A stretch of DNA of 64,000 nucleotides, taken from assembly GCA_037138595.1 (NCBI GenBank), contig JBAXIB010000001.1, positions 1 to 64,000 of the forward strand, written 5' to 3'. The position numbers and the translations under genes were made by a program. How positions within the stretch are numbered: the first letter of the stretch is position 1; each line of letters begins with the position of its first letter. Positions 8,300 to 17,750 of the stretch are shown one piece after another. The notes below the pieces were generated by a model. The model was not told the DNA's origin and searched no databases. It saw only the letters and a list, made by a program, of their open reading frames with translations. The stretch comes from UBA4742 sp037138595. Its GTDB lineage: Bacteria; Actinomycetota; Acidimicrobiia; Acidimicrobiales; Acidimicrobilacustridaceae.

Positions 8300-9028
8300 A
8301 TGAGCGATACCTCGCAAGGTCCAGGTTGGTGGCAGGCATCTGACGGTAAGTGGTATCCGCCGGAGCAAGCACCCGGTGCTGCGCCAGTTCCGAGTTCCGC
8401 CGGCGGCAGCGGAGCCTCAACGCTCGATATTGGAGCCGCAATCGGGTATGGCTGGACGAAATTCGTTGAGAACATCGGCGTCATCATCGTCATGGTGTTG
8501 ATCATCTTTGGCGTGCAAATCGTCTTCAACATCGCACAGCAGTCAATCTCCGGAGGCATCAATAGTTTCTTCCTGGGAAGCGCGATTGGATTCATGATCT
8601 GGGCGGCCGGGTGGTTCCTCTATTTCATGTTGAGCGCCGGATTGATTCGAGTTGCGCTCGCGATCACGCGAGGTGAAAAGCCCGAGACTGCGATGCTGTT
8701 TTCAACTGAGCGGCTCGGACCGTTCGCAATGGCATCGATCATCGTGTCGCTCCTTACCTTTGTCGGCTTCTTCTTTTGCTGCGTCGGTGCCCTCGTGGTG
8801 ATGTTCTTCACCTACTTCTATGGCTTCTACGTGCTTGACCGGAACCAGGGTCCCACCGAGTCAGTGTCATCGAGTTTTTCTGTCGTCAAGGAAAATGCCG
8901 GTGCCGTTGCCGGATTGTTGATCATCTTGGTCCTTATCAACGTTTTTACCTGCGGCCTCGGAGTCGGAGTGACCTTTATTGCAGGCGGCTACGCCTATCG
9001 GGTGCTCAACGGCGAAACAGTCTCGTAG
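8300..9028 (+). CDS. DUF2510-type membrane protein
   Basis: A protein of about 242 residues. Residues 7-23, GPGWWQASDGKWYPPEQ, form the short tryptophan-rich module related to DUF2510, which actinobacterial membrane proteins carry at a cytoplasmic terminus. A Pro/Ala linker follows, then about five hydrophobic helices (IGVIIVMVLIIFGVQIVF, GFMIWAAGWFLYFMLSAGLI, ASIIVSLLTFVGFFFCCVGA, LVVMFFTYFYGFYVL, AGLLIILVLINVF). The middle resembles DUF975-like integral membrane proteins of unknown function. The ATG at 8300 follows AGGAG by eight or nine bases; an in-frame start at 8267 has no such site. It is a single gene that ends at a strong hairpin. Confidence 0.8.
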   Translation: MSDTSQGPGWWQASDGKWYPPEQAPGAAPVPSSAGGSGASTLDIGAAIGYGWTKFVENIGVIIVMVLIIFGVQIVFNIAQQSISGGINSFFLGSAIGFMIWAAGWFLYFMLSAGLIRVALAITRGEKPETAMLFSTERLGPFAMASIIVSLLTFVGFFFCCVGALVVMFFTYFYGFYVLDRNQGPTESVSSSFSVVKENAGAVAGLLIILVLINVFTCGLGVGVTFIAGGYAYRVLNGETVS

Positions 9029-9052
9029 CACCAACTGCATTTCGAATCGATG

Positions 9053-9081
9053 CGGTGCCCCGGGCAATGCTCGGGGCACCG
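9053..9081. terminator. bidirectional hairpin between convergent genes
   Basis: CGGTGCCCCG (9053-9062) pairs perfectly with CGGGGCACCG (9072-9081). Three further pairs, one of them a G-U wobble, extend the stem to 13 bp and leave an AAT loop. It lies between the 3' ends of the membrane-protein gene and gltD. There is no clear T-run on either side, so it would work as a hairpin-only (actinobacterial style) terminator or RNA-end stabiliser. Confidence 0.6.
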
Positions 9082-9164
9082 TGCGTTTACCAACCCATCA
9101 GCTAGGTCAAACGCGTGCCGAAACCGAGTGATCGGGCGCTACGCGAACACCTCTATCTGCAGGC

Positions 9165-10610
9165 TTAGGGAACGATCGGCGACGGAAGCAGGGTTTTGCC
9201 CATGAGGTGTCGATCAATTGCTGCTGCAGCCGAACGGCCTTCAGCAATGGCCCAAACGATCAAACTTTGGCCGCGACCCATGTCGCCGCACACGAAGACA
9301 TCGTCAACGTTGGTTGCCCACGAACTATCACGAGCGACGTTGCCGCGGTCGGTCAGCGTGACGCCCAGCTCGGTCAGTAATCCCGGTTGTTCAGGACCAG
9401 TGAAACCCATTGCCAAAAACACCAATTCACACGGCAGGTCGAATTCGCTTCCGACAATCTTTTCAAACACCGGTCGGCCATCAACCATGAGCGTCTCAAC
9501 CTCGTGACCCCGAAGGCCGGCGAGGTTGCCCGAACCGTCGTCTAGGAACTCAGTCGTGGTGACCGAATAGACCCGTTCGCCGCCTTCTTCATGAGCCGAT
9601 GCCGTTCGAAACATCAACGGCCAGAGCGGCCACGGAGTTGCATCGGCACGTTCTTCGGGCGGCCGCGGCATGATCTCGAATTGGTGCACCGAAATTGCAC
9701 CTTGACGGTGTGCGGTGCCAAGGCAATCAGCACCGGTGTCGCCGCCGCCGATTATCACAACCCGTTTGCCAGACGCATCAATCGAACTGACCGAACTATC
9801 GCCCTGCTGAACACGATTGGCCAGAGGCAGATAGTCCATAGCTTGGTGGACACCACGCAACCCACTGCCGGGAACGGGAAGGCCCCGAGCGTCAGTCGCA
9901 CCGCCCGCTAGCAAGACCACATCAAAGTCACGACGAATATCACTGGCAGACACGTCGACACCGACTTCAGTGTTCACCTCAAACATGGTGCCCTCGGCGC
10001 GCATTTGGTCGATGCGCCGGTCGAGATGGCGTTTTTCCATTTTGAATTCGGGAATGCCGTAGCGCAACAGGCCGCCAATTCGGTCTGCTCGTTCGTACAC
10101 CACTACCGAATGTCCGGCGCGAGTCAACTGTTGGGCCGCGGCAAGACCAGCCGGCCCCGAACCAACCACAGCTACTCGTCGACCGGTGAGGACCGACGGC
10201 GAAATCGGCCGGACCCACCCTTCGGAAAATGCTCGGTCGATAATTTCGACTTCAACTTGCTTGATCGTCACTGGATCAGCGTTGATTCCCAACACACATG
10301 CCGCCTCGCACGGAGCAGGACACAAGCGTCCCGTGAACTCAGGGAAGTTATTCGTGGCATGAAGCCGTTCGGCAGCTTCTTGCCAATGATCTCGATAAAC
10401 CAGGTCATTCCAATCAGGAATCGCATTGCCAAGCGGACATCCGTTGTTGCAAAACGGTATGCCGCAATCCATACACCGACTGGCCTGGGTGCGAACCGTC
10501 TCGATGGGAAATGGCTCGTAGACCTCACGCCAATCCTTGAGACGCACGGGAACGGCTCGTCGGGCGGGAAGCTCGCGTGGATGATGTAAAAAGCCGGACG
10601 CATCGCCCAT
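9165..10610 (-). CDS. gltD: glutamate synthase (NADPH) small subunit
   Basis: The 481-residue beta subunit of GOGAT passes electrons from NAD(P)H through FAD and iron-sulfur clusters to the large subunit for glutamate formation. The N terminus carries the cysteine-rich region CMDCGIPFCNNGCPLGNAIPDW and LCPAPCEAACVLGI. The FAD-binding motif is VAVVGSGPAGLAAAQQL, and the NAD(P)H motif VVIIGGGDTGADCLGTA. A GDMGRGQSLIVWAIAEGR box lies near the C terminus. I start it at the ATG at 10610, with GGAGAG just upstream, 31 bases after gltB; longer in-frame starts would overlap gltB. The length is normal for the family. Confidence 0.96.
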   Translation of the reverse strand: MGDASGFLHHPRELPARRAVPVRLKDWREVYEPFPIETVRTQASRCMDCGIPFCNNGCPLGNAIPDWNDLVYRDHWQEAAERLHATNNFPEFTGRLCPAPCEAACVLGINADPVTIKQVEVEIIDRAFSEGWVRPISPSVLTGRRVAVVGSGPAGLAAAQQLTRAGHSVVVYERADRIGGLLRYGIPEFKMEKRHLDRRIDQMRAEGTMFEVNTEVGVDVSASDIRRDFDVVLLAGGATDARGLPVPGSGLRGVHQAMDYLPLANRVQQGDSSVSSIDASGKRVVIIGGGDTGADCLGTAHRQGAISVHQFEIMPRPPEERADATPWPLWPLMFRTASAHEEGGERVYSVTTTEFLDDGSGNLAGLRGHEVETLMVDGRPVFEKIVGSEFDLPCELVFLAMGFTGPEQPGLLTELGVTLTDRGNVARDSSWATNVDDVFVCGDMGRGQSLIVWAIAEGRSAAAAIDRHLMGKTLLPSPIVP

Positions 10611-10641
10611 ATGTTGACTCTCCGTCTCGTTCGTTCCGGGC

Positions 10642-13600
10642 CTAGGCCCGAGATGCGGCCATGACCGCTTCCATCGGGTCGGTCCCATCAACTTCGGCGC
10701 GCCGCAGCGCGTCAAGGACTCGTTTGTATTCACGCGGCATCACCTTGGTGAACTGTGAGACAGACACACTCCAGTCACCAAGCAAACGCTCAGCGACCTC
10801 GGACCCTGTTTCGCGATGATGCCTTTCAACTCGATCCAACAACCACATGCCGTCTTCCTCATTGGGAATTTCAAGGTCAACCATGTCCAAATTCACTTGG
10901 GCGATAAACGTGCGATCGGGATCGAGCACAAATGCGATGCCTCCAGACATACCGGCGCCAAAGTTGCGACCGGTCGACCCGAGCACAACGACCCGACCAC
11001 CTGTCATGTATTCACACGCGTGGTCGCCAACTCCTTCGACCACCGCGATCGCACCCGAATTTCGAACGGCAAAACGCTCGCCGACCTGGCCACGCAAGAA
11101 CACCTCGCCCGCAGTCGCTCCGTACAAAATCACGTTGCCGGCAATCACATTGTTCTCAGCGACAAAGTTGGCCGCCTTCGGCGGATGCACGATGATTCTT
11201 CCACCGGACAACCCTTTGCCAACGTAATCATTCGAATCACCTTCGAGTCGGAGGGTGATTCCACGAGGTACGAAGGCGCCGAAACTTTGTCCAGCCGATC
11301 CTTGAAAGGCAATAGTTATGGTGTCATCCGGCAGGCCCGCTCCCCCGTACCGACGAGTCAGTTCCGCCCCCAGCATGGTTCCTACAGTCCGATTGACGTT
11401 AGCAATAGGCGACTGGATCGACACCCGCTCGCCACGATCGAGCGCAGGAGAACACTGATCGATCAACGTCATATCGAGTGCCCGATCCAAGCCATGGTCC
11501 TGTTCGATCACCTGATGGCGATGATTGCCCTCAAGCAGTTCCGGCTTATGCAGCAACCCGGCGAGGTCGAGGCCACCAGCTTTCCAGTGATCAACTGCGT
11601 CGGTTGTATCCAGAACATCAGCTTGGCCAACGGCTGCTTCAAGTGAGCGAAAACCCAACTCCGCCAACAATTCGCGAACTTCCTCCGCGATGTAGGTAAA
11701 GAAGGTTTCGACGAATTCAGGCTTTCCGCTGAATCTTTTTCGAAGCTCGGGATTCTGGGTCGCGACGCCAACTGGACAAGTATCAAGATGACAGACCCGC
11801 ATCATCACGCAACCCGATACCACCAGCGGAGCCGTTGCGAATCCGAATTCCTCGGCTCCGAGGAGCGCACCGACGACTACGTCACGACCGGTCTTCATCT
11901 GGCCGTCTACCTGAACCACGATTCGGTCGCGAAGCCCATTGAGTACCAACGTTTGTTGCGTCTCGGCAAGACCTAGCTCCCACGGTGCGCCTGCATGCTT
12001 CAGCGAAGTGAGCGGCGATGCACCGGTGCCTCCATCGTGTCCCGATATCAGCACGACATCTGCGTGAGCCTTCGACACACCCGCCGCGACCGTTCCAACG
12101 CCGATCTCCGCCACCAGCTTCACGTGCACTCGCGCAAAACGATTGGCATTCTTCAGATCGTGAATGAGCTGAGCGAGATCTTCAATCGAGTAGATGTCGT
12201 GGTGAGGCGGCGGGCTAATAAGGCCAACGCCAGGTGTTGAGTGACGCGTCTTCGCAATCCACGGATACACCTTGTGTGCGGGTAATTGGCCGCCTTCACC
12301 TGGCTTGGCGCCTTGCGCCATTTTGATCTGAATGTCATCGGCATTGACGAGGTACTCGCTCGTCACACCAAACCGTCCTGATGCGACCTGCTTGATAGCG
12401 CTTCGTCTCAGGTCGCCATTTTCATCAGGCACGAAGCGATCCGGGTCTTCGCCGCCCTCACCCGTATTCGATCGACCACCCAATCGATTCATAGCGATTG
12501 CCATGGTTTCGTGAGCCTCAGCCGAAATCGAGCCATAGGACATCGCTCCGGTCGAGAACCGCTTCACGATTTCGCTTACTGGCTCGACGTCATCTATCGA
12601 TATCGGTGGTCGAATGCCAGGCCTAAATCGAAAAAGCCCACGAAGGGTCGCTAGGTCACGGCTCTGATCATCAACGGCTTGGGTGTATTCCTTAAAAATC
12701 TTGTATTGCTTTGATCGAGTTGCGTGCTGCAGTTTGAAAACCGTGTCCGGATTGAACAGGTGAAGTTCGCCTTCGCGCCGCCACTGGTACTCGCCACCAA
12801 CCTGCAGTTGACGATGCGCTTGTTCCTCCGGGCGATCGGGATAAGCAAGCGCGTGACGCATTGCAACTTCGGAGGCGATCTCCTCGAGACCGATACCGCC
12901 CAGCATGCTGACCGTGCCGGTAAAAAACTCGTCGATGAGTTCATGGCCTAGGCCGATGGCTTCGAAGATTTGAGCGCCGCTATAGGAAGCAACGGTCGAG
13001 ATTCCCATCTTCGACATGACCTTTAGGACGCCTTTGCCGCATGACTTGATGTAATTCTTCACCGCCTTGACCGGATCGGCAATGTCGGTCAGGCCTTGTG
13101 CAATCAAGTCTTCAATTGATTCAAATGCGAGGTAGGGATTAATCCCCGCCGCGCCGTAGCCAAGCAGCAGTGCCATGTGGTGCACCTCACGCGCGTCGCC
13201 ACACTCAACGACAAGACCCACGCGGGTCCGAGTCTTTTCACGGAGCAAGTGATGATGAACCGCGCTCGTGAACAACAACGACGGAATCGGAGCCAATTCA
13301 TTGGTCGAGTGCCGATCAGACAACACAAGAATCGTGGCACCTTCAGCAATTGCCGCAGAGGCCCGCAAACGCACGTCATCAAGCGCACGTCGCAAGCCCG
13401 GTCCGCCCTCGGCGACTGGAAAGAGGCACGAGATAGTTACCGCTCGAAAGTCCGTGAGATCGTCGTATTCGTTTATGGCATGAATCTTGTCGAGTTCGTC
13501 ATTGTTGATAATCGGTCGCGCAAGATGAACTTGACGACACGAAGCCGGGCCCGGTTCGAGGATGTTGCCTTCCGGACCCATCGAGCCACCAATTGACGTC

Positions 13601-15264
13601 ACCAGTTCCTCACGAATCGCGTCGAGCGGCGGGTTCGTAACCTGTGCGAACAGTTGAGTGAAATAGTCGAACAACAAACGCGATCGCGATGACAGCACCG
13701 CGATCGGAGTGTCAGTTCCCATTGACCCGATGGGTTCAAGACCAGTTCTCGCCATCGGTTCGATGAGCAACTTCAATTCTTCGGTGGTGTATCCAAACAC
13801 CTGCTGACGTTGCACCACTGTTCGATGCGGTCGCAGTTCGTGGTCGCGATGCGGAAGCGCATCGAGGTCAATCAAATTTTCGTCTAACCACTCTTGATAT
13901 GGGTGCGCGTCAGCGAGCTCAGATTTGATCTCGGCATCGTCGATGATTCGACCCTGCGAGGTGTCGACCAAAAACATTCGGCCCGGTCGTAACCGACCTT
14001 TTTCGATCACTGTGGCCGGATCAAGATCAATCACGCCGACCTCGGACGCCATGATCACCAAATCATCGTTCGTGACCCAATAACGCGACGGCCGCAAGCC
14101 ATTGCGGTCGAGCACCGCACCCATAACGGTGCCATCAGTGAAGGCAATTGACGCAGGACCGTCCCATGGTTCCATCAGTGATGCGTGATAGCGATAGAAC
14201 GCTCGCCGCTTTGGGGCCATGGTCTCATGGTTCTCCCACGCTTCCGGGATCATCATGAGCACCGCGTGGGGAAGCGAATAGCCGCCCATATGCAACAGCT
14301 CGAGAACCTCGTCGAACGTTGCTGAATCGCTGGCACCCGCAGTACAAATCGGCAAAATCCGACTCAGATCGCCGGGAAGCAGATCAGTCGCAAGCAGCGA
14401 TTCGCGTGCTTGCATCCAGTTGCGATTGCCTTGGACGGTATTGATTTCACCGTTGTGTGCGACATAGCGAAACGGATGCGCTAGAGGCCACGACGGGAAT
14501 GTGTTGGTAGAAAAACGCGAATGGACGAGTGCCATCGCTGATTCGACTCGACTGTCGCGCAAGTCGGGAAAGAATGCGCCAAGTTGAGGTGTCGAAAGCA
14601 TCCCTTTGTAGACAAGCGTGCGGCAAGACAGGCTCGGGAAATACACGCACACCTCGCCCGACGGACCGCGTACTTCGTGTTCTATACGCTTCCGAACGAT
14701 GTAAACCCGACGTTCCAAAGAATCATCGGCAAGGCCATCGCCCGCTAAGAACATTTGAACAAACGATGGTTCGACGGCTCGAGCTGACTCGCCGATCATC
14801 GAATCGTCAAAAGGAACCTCCCGCCAACCAAGGACACGAAGGCCCTCACTGGTCGCGATCTGCTCCATTTCAAGCTTCTTTTCATGTGCCGCAGCTACAT
14901 CGCGCGGCAAGAAGGCGATTCCGGTGGCGTACGAGCCCTCGGGTGGAAGCCCAAAGTCAACGACGTCGCGCAGGAATCGGTCAGGAATTTGAATCAGGAT
15001 GCCCGCACCGTCGCCGGTATTGGTTTCTCGACCGGAAGCTCCGCGGTGTTCGAGTGCCTCAAGGGCGCCAATCCCTCGGGCCACAATCTGATGGCTTCGG
15101 ACGCCCTTCATGTGAACGATGAAGCTGACGCCACACGCGTCGTGCTCGAACGCCGGGTTATACAACCCTTCGGCCGGCGCGCCAAGACGCGCCAATGTGA
15201 CCTCAGCACCACCGGCATCGCCGGGACTAGGCGCCCGTTTGGGTCGCGTTAGGTCTTTTTTCAT
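10642..15264 (-). CDS. gltB: glutamate synthase (NADPH) large subunit
   Basis: The 1540-residue alpha subunit of GOGAT converts glutamine and 2-oxoglutarate to two glutamates. The class II amidotransferase nucleophile is Cys44 in FEHDACGVSF, exposed after propeptide removal. The glutaminase domain continues through VAHNGEINTVQGNRNWM. The FMN/synthase domain has MSYGSISAEAHETMAIAMN, and VCHLDTCPVGVATQNP binds the 3Fe-4S cluster. The C-terminal beta-helix domain (GGRIIVHPP, GGRVVVLGSTGRNFGAGMSGG) is complete. It is transcribed first, with gltD 31 bases downstream. The ATG at 15264 follows GGGAAGACGA, which doubles as the ribosome site and as one copy of a 10-bp direct repeat. Confidence 0.97.
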   Translation of the reverse strand: MKKDLTRPKRAPSPGDAGGAEVTLARLGAPAEGLYNPAFEHDACGVSFIVHMKGVRSHQIVARGIGALEALEHRGASGRETNTGDGAGILIQIPDRFLRDVVDFGLPPEGSYATGIAFLPRDVAAAHEKKLEMEQIATSEGLRVLGWREVPFDDSMIGESARAVEPSFVQMFLAGDGLADDSLERRVYIVRKRIEHEVRGPSGEVCVYFPSLSCRTLVYKGMLSTPQLGAFFPDLRDSRVESAMALVHSRFSTNTFPSWPLAHPFRYVAHNGEINTVQGNRNWMQARESLLATDLLPGDLSRILPICTAGASDSATFDEVLELLHMGGYSLPHAVLMMIPEAWENHETMAPKRRAFYRYHASLMEPWDGPASIAFTDGTVMGAVLDRNGLRPSRYWVTNDDLVIMASEVGVIDLDPATVIEKGRLRPGRMFLVDTSQGRIIDDAEIKSELADAHPYQEWLDENLIDLDALPHRDHELRPHRTVVQRQQVFGYTTEELKLLIEPMARTGLEPIGSMGTDTPIAVLSSRSRLLFDYFTQLFAQVTNPPLDAIREELVTSIGGSMGPEGNILEPGPASCRQVHLARPIINNDELDKIHAINEYDDLTDFRAVTISCLFPVAEGGPGLRRALDDVRLRASAAIAEGATILVLSDRHSTNELAPIPSLLFTSAVHHHLLREKTRTRVGLVVECGDAREVHHMALLLGYGAAGINPYLAFESIEDLIAQGLTDIADPVKAVKNYIKSCGKGVLKVMSKMGISTVASYSGAQIFEAIGLGHELIDEFFTGTVSMLGGIGLEEIASEVAMRHALAYPDRPEEQAHRQLQVGGEYQWRREGELHLFNPDTVFKLQHATRSKQYKIFKEYTQAVDDQSRDLATLRGLFRFRPGIRPPISIDDVEPVSEIVKRFSTGAMSYGSISAEAHETMAIAMNRLGGRSNTGEGGEDPDRFVPDENGDLRRSAIKQVASGRFGVTSEYLVNADDIQIKMAQGAKPGEGGQLPAHKVYPWIAKTRHSTPGVGLISPPPHHDIYSIEDLAQLIHDLKNANRFARVHVKLVAEIGVGTVAAGVSKAHADVVLISGHDGGTGASPLTSLKHAGAPWELGLAETQQTLVLNGLRDRIVVQVDGQMKTGRDVVVGALLGAEEFGFATAPLVVSGCVMMRVCHLDTCPVGVATQNPELRKRFSGKPEFVETFFTYIAEEVRELLAELGFRSLEAAVGQADVLDTTDAVDHWKAGGLDLAGLLHKPELLEGNHRHQVIEQDHGLDRALDMTLIDQCSPALDRGERVSIQSPIANVNRTVGTMLGAELTRRYGGAGLPDDTITIAFQGSAGQSFGAFVPRGITLRLEGDSNDYVGKGLSGGRIIVHPPKAANFVAENNVIAGNVILYGATAGEVFLRGQVGERFAVRNSGAIAVVEGVGDHACEYMTGGRVVVLGSTGRNFGAGMSGGIAFVLDPDRTFIAQVNLDMVDLEIPNEEDGMWLLDRVERHHRETGSEVAERLLGDWSVSVSQFTKVMPREYKRVLDALRRAEVDGTDPMEAVMAASRA

Positions 15265-15294
15265 TCGTCTTCCCGGTAAGCAGGTCGTCTTCCC
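15265..15294. promoter_or_regulatory. 10-bp direct repeat in the gltB leader
   Basis: TCGTCTTCCC occurs at 15265-15274 and again at 15285-15294 (GGGAAGACGA on the coding strand). The spacing is exactly 20 bases, two helical turns. The gene-proximal copy overlaps the gltB ribosome site. It could be a paired protein-binding site or a small duplication. Confidence 0.35.
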
Positions 15295-15437
15295 TCAGCG
15301 GGAAAGGCGGCGTAACGCTCTGGCTGCTGGGACGGCGGTGGCCCTGCTGCTGAGACAAAGATCGTACACGGCAGGCGCACCATCGGTCGAAAACATCCAC
15401 CTACCGTCCCGTAAACCGCTGCCGATAAGGTCTTGCT

Positions 15438-16808
15438 ATGGCAGATCTCGGGTCACCCGCTTCCGGTCTAAGCAGTTCGGCGTCGGTGCCAATTGAGATT
15501 GCTCGATCCGAGGCATCGGACCTCCTCAGCTTCATATCGGCGTCACCGTCGCCATTTCACGCCGTGGCTGAAGCTTCCCGAAGGCTCGAACACGCTGGTT
15601 TTTCGCGGGTCAGGGAAGCCGATTCATGGGGAGTGGCACCCGGCCGGCACTATCTCGTTCGAGGCGGAAGCCTCATAGCGTGGTCTGGTGATCCGTCTGC
15701 GGCTGCCGCCGGTTCGGGGTTCAGGATTCTCGGCGCGCACACTGATAGCCCCAACCTTCGAATCAAACCTCAGCCAGTTGCTGGCGACAAAACGTGGCGT
15801 CAACTCGCGGTTGAGGTCTACGGCGGCGCGTTACTCAACTCGTGGTTGGATCGAGATCTTGGGATTTCTGGGCGTATCGCAGTCGCGATCGACGACTCGA
15901 TTCACAGTCACCTCTTCCGCGACGATCGTCCGTTGTTGCGCATCCCGCAACTGGCGATTCATCTTGATCGCGAAATTAATACGCAGGGCTTGAAGTTGAA
16001 TCCTCAGCTACACATGATCCCGACCTGGGGCGTCGGACACTCAAATACGACTTCATTCCTCAACTACCTGGCGAATGCAATCTCAGTTGAGCCAGGTGAC
16101 ATCGTTTCATGGGACTTGGGCCTCCACGACGTGAACCCCGGGACAATCTCAGGACTCGAAAATGAGTTCGTCAGTTCGGCACGGCTCGATAATCAACTGT
16201 CGTGCTGGGCCGCGGTCGAAGCAATCACCGCCAATTCGGCGCCAACGGTTTCGGGAGGACCGCTCGCAGTGATCGCGTTGTTCGACCACGAAGAAGTCGG
16301 AAGCGTCTCGTATTCGGGGGCCGGAAGTGATTTGCTCGGGAGCACGCTCGAGCGAATCGTGTTGGCCGGCGGAGGCGATCGAGGCGCATTTTTGCAAACG
16401 CTCCGTCGTTCATGGTGCGTGTCGGCTGACGGCGCGCACGCTACTCACCCAAATTATGGCGAGCGTCACGAGCCCAATCACCACATTGCGCTAAATGCCG
16501 GACCGGTAATCAAGCACAACAGCAACGAGCGTTACGCGACCAATGCGATGACCAGCGGACTTTTCGAGATGGTGTGCCGTTCAATCGATGTGCCAGTCCA
16601 ACATTTCGTTTCGCGCAGCGACATGGCATGTGGATCCACGATCGGTCCGATGACTGCGTCCGCGCTTGGAATCGCCACCGTTGATGTCGGTGTGGCCCAG
16701 CTCGCCATGCACTCGATTCGCGAGATGTGCGGTGCCCTTGACCCTGCATTGTTCAAACGGGCCCTCACCGCATGTCTGGTTACTTCGCTCCCCACCGACA
16801 ACCTGTAA
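15438..16808 (+). CDS. apeB: M18 family aminopeptidase
   Basis: A 456-residue zinc aminopeptidase of the M18 (aspartyl aminopeptidase) family, a cytosolic enzyme that forms tetrahedral dodecamers. Family motifs are GAHTDSPNLRIKPQP (metal-binding His and Asp), ARLDNQLSCWAAVEA, and the catalytic/metal pair in IALFDHEEVGSVSYSGAGSDLL. Further motifs are VSADGAHATHPNYGERHEPNHH and FVSRSDMACGSTIGP with the last metal ligands. The length is close to the usual 430-460. The ATG at 15438 has only a weak ribosome site, and the first 25 residues are low complexity, so a later start is possible. The LLM oxidoreductase starts ten bases after its stop. Confidence 0.93.
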   Translation: MADLGSPASGLSSSASVPIEIARSEASDLLSFISASPSPFHAVAEASRRLEHAGFSRVREADSWGVAPGRHYLVRGGSLIAWSGDPSAAAAGSGFRILGAHTDSPNLRIKPQPVAGDKTWRQLAVEVYGGALLNSWLDRDLGISGRIAVAIDDSIHSHLFRDDRPLLRIPQLAIHLDREINTQGLKLNPQLHMIPTWGVGHSNTTSFLNYLANAISVEPGDIVSWDLGLHDVNPGTISGLENEFVSSARLDNQLSCWAAVEAITANSAPTVSGGPLAVIALFDHEEVGSVSYSGAGSDLLGSTLERIVLAGGGDRGAFLQTLRRSWCVSADGAHATHPNYGERHEPNHHIALNAGPVIKHNSNERYATNAMTSGLFEMVCRSIDVPVQHFVSRSDMACGSTIGPMTASALGIATVDVGVAQLAMHSIREMCGALDPALFKRALTACLVTSLPTDNL

Positions 16809-16818
16809 GGTCGATTAC

Positions 16819-17721
16819 ATGCGCATAGGAATCAACGGATCGAGCCAGATGAATTCGCTCGATGCAATCATCTCAGGGGCAAAAACAGCGGCTAGCGATG
16901 GGTTCGCTTCGGTTTGGCTGGCCCAAATTTTCAACGCCGATGCATTAATGGCCATTGCCGTCGCCGCCCGAGAGGTCGAAGGAATCGAATTCGGCACGGC
17001 GGTGATACCGATCCAACCTCGCCATCCCCAGGCTCTCGCTGCTCAAGCGCTAACCGCACAAGCCGCGTCAGGAAACCGCACCGTGCTCGGCATAGGACTC
17101 TCTCACCAATTCGTCGTCGAGCACATGTGGGGTCTTCCATTCGATCGCCCCGTTCGGCACATGCGTGAATATCTCGAAGCGCTTGACCCGCTGTTGCGCG
17201 GCGAGTCCGGTGATACGCACGGCGAGATTCTGACGTCAGTCGGACAAATCGATGTCGCAAATGCTGCGCCGCCTCAGGTCTTGGTGGCGGCATTAGGCGA
17301 GCAGATGTTGAAACTGACAGGTCGGCTCGCCGACGGAACCATCACATGGTGCACTGGCCACAAAACGTTGAACAATCACATTGTTCCAACGCTGAATGCT
17401 GCGGCCGAGGCGGCAGGGCGGCCCACACCACGCATCGTGGCTTCGCTCCCTATTGTGATTACCGACGACCGAGACGGAGCGAAAGCGTTTGTCGCTGAGT
17501 CGCTTCAGATGTACGGCCAACTTCCGTCGTATCGAGCAATGCTTGATCGAGAAGGCGCTGCCGACCCGAGTGATGTAGCAATCATTGGAAACGAGTCGGA
17601 AGCATTCGAAGCATTCGAGTTGCTTCGTGCGGCAGGGGTAACCGATTTCGCTGCTGCCGAAATGGGGCGCAACCCCGATGAGGTTGCGCAAACTCGATCG
17701 TTCTTGCGATCGCAGATCTAG
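16819..17721 (+). CDS. LLM-class F420-dependent oxidoreductase
   Basis: A 300-residue luciferase-like (LLM) TIM-barrel oxidoreductase, of the kind that in actinobacteria usually takes hydride from coenzyme F420 rather than FMN. Typical stretches are DGFASVWLAQIFNADALMAIAVA, IEFGTAVIPIQPRHPQALAAQALT, RTVLGIGLSHQFVVEHMWGLPFDRPVRHMREYL (in pieces) and VLVAALGEQMLKLTGRLADGTI. The ATG at 16819 is preceded by AAGG with eight bases of spacing. A longer frame running back into apeB is rejected. The substrate is unknown; the nearby acyl-CoA synthetase suggests lipid or xenobiotic metabolism. It is probably cotranscribed with apeB. Confidence 0.9.
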   Translation: MRIGINGSSQMNSLDAIISGAKTAASDGFASVWLAQIFNADALMAIAVAAREVEGIEFGTAVIPIQPRHPQALAAQALTAQAASGNRTVLGIGLSHQFVVEHMWGLPFDRPVRHMREYLEALDPLLRGESGDTHGEILTSVGQIDVANAAPPQVLVAALGEQMLKLTGRLADGTITWCTGHKTLNNHIVPTLNAAAEAAGRPTPRIVASLPIVITDDRDGAKAFVAESLQMYGQLPSYRAMLDREGAADPSDVAIIGNESEAFEAFELLRAAGVTDFAAAEMGRNPDEVAQTRSFLRSQI

Positions 17722-17750
17722 CATGTCACGAACCTGACAAGGTTCTCGTC

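Noticed and set aside
10816..11646. Plus-strand frame of 276 codons antisense to gltB
   Set aside because: Lies inside the conserved C-terminal domain of glutamate synthase and shows no coding features of its own.
17730..17745. GAACC-GGTTC hairpin between the LLM oxidoreductase and acyl-CoA synthetase genes
   Set aside because: Only a 5-bp stem and no T-run; too weak to call a terminator.
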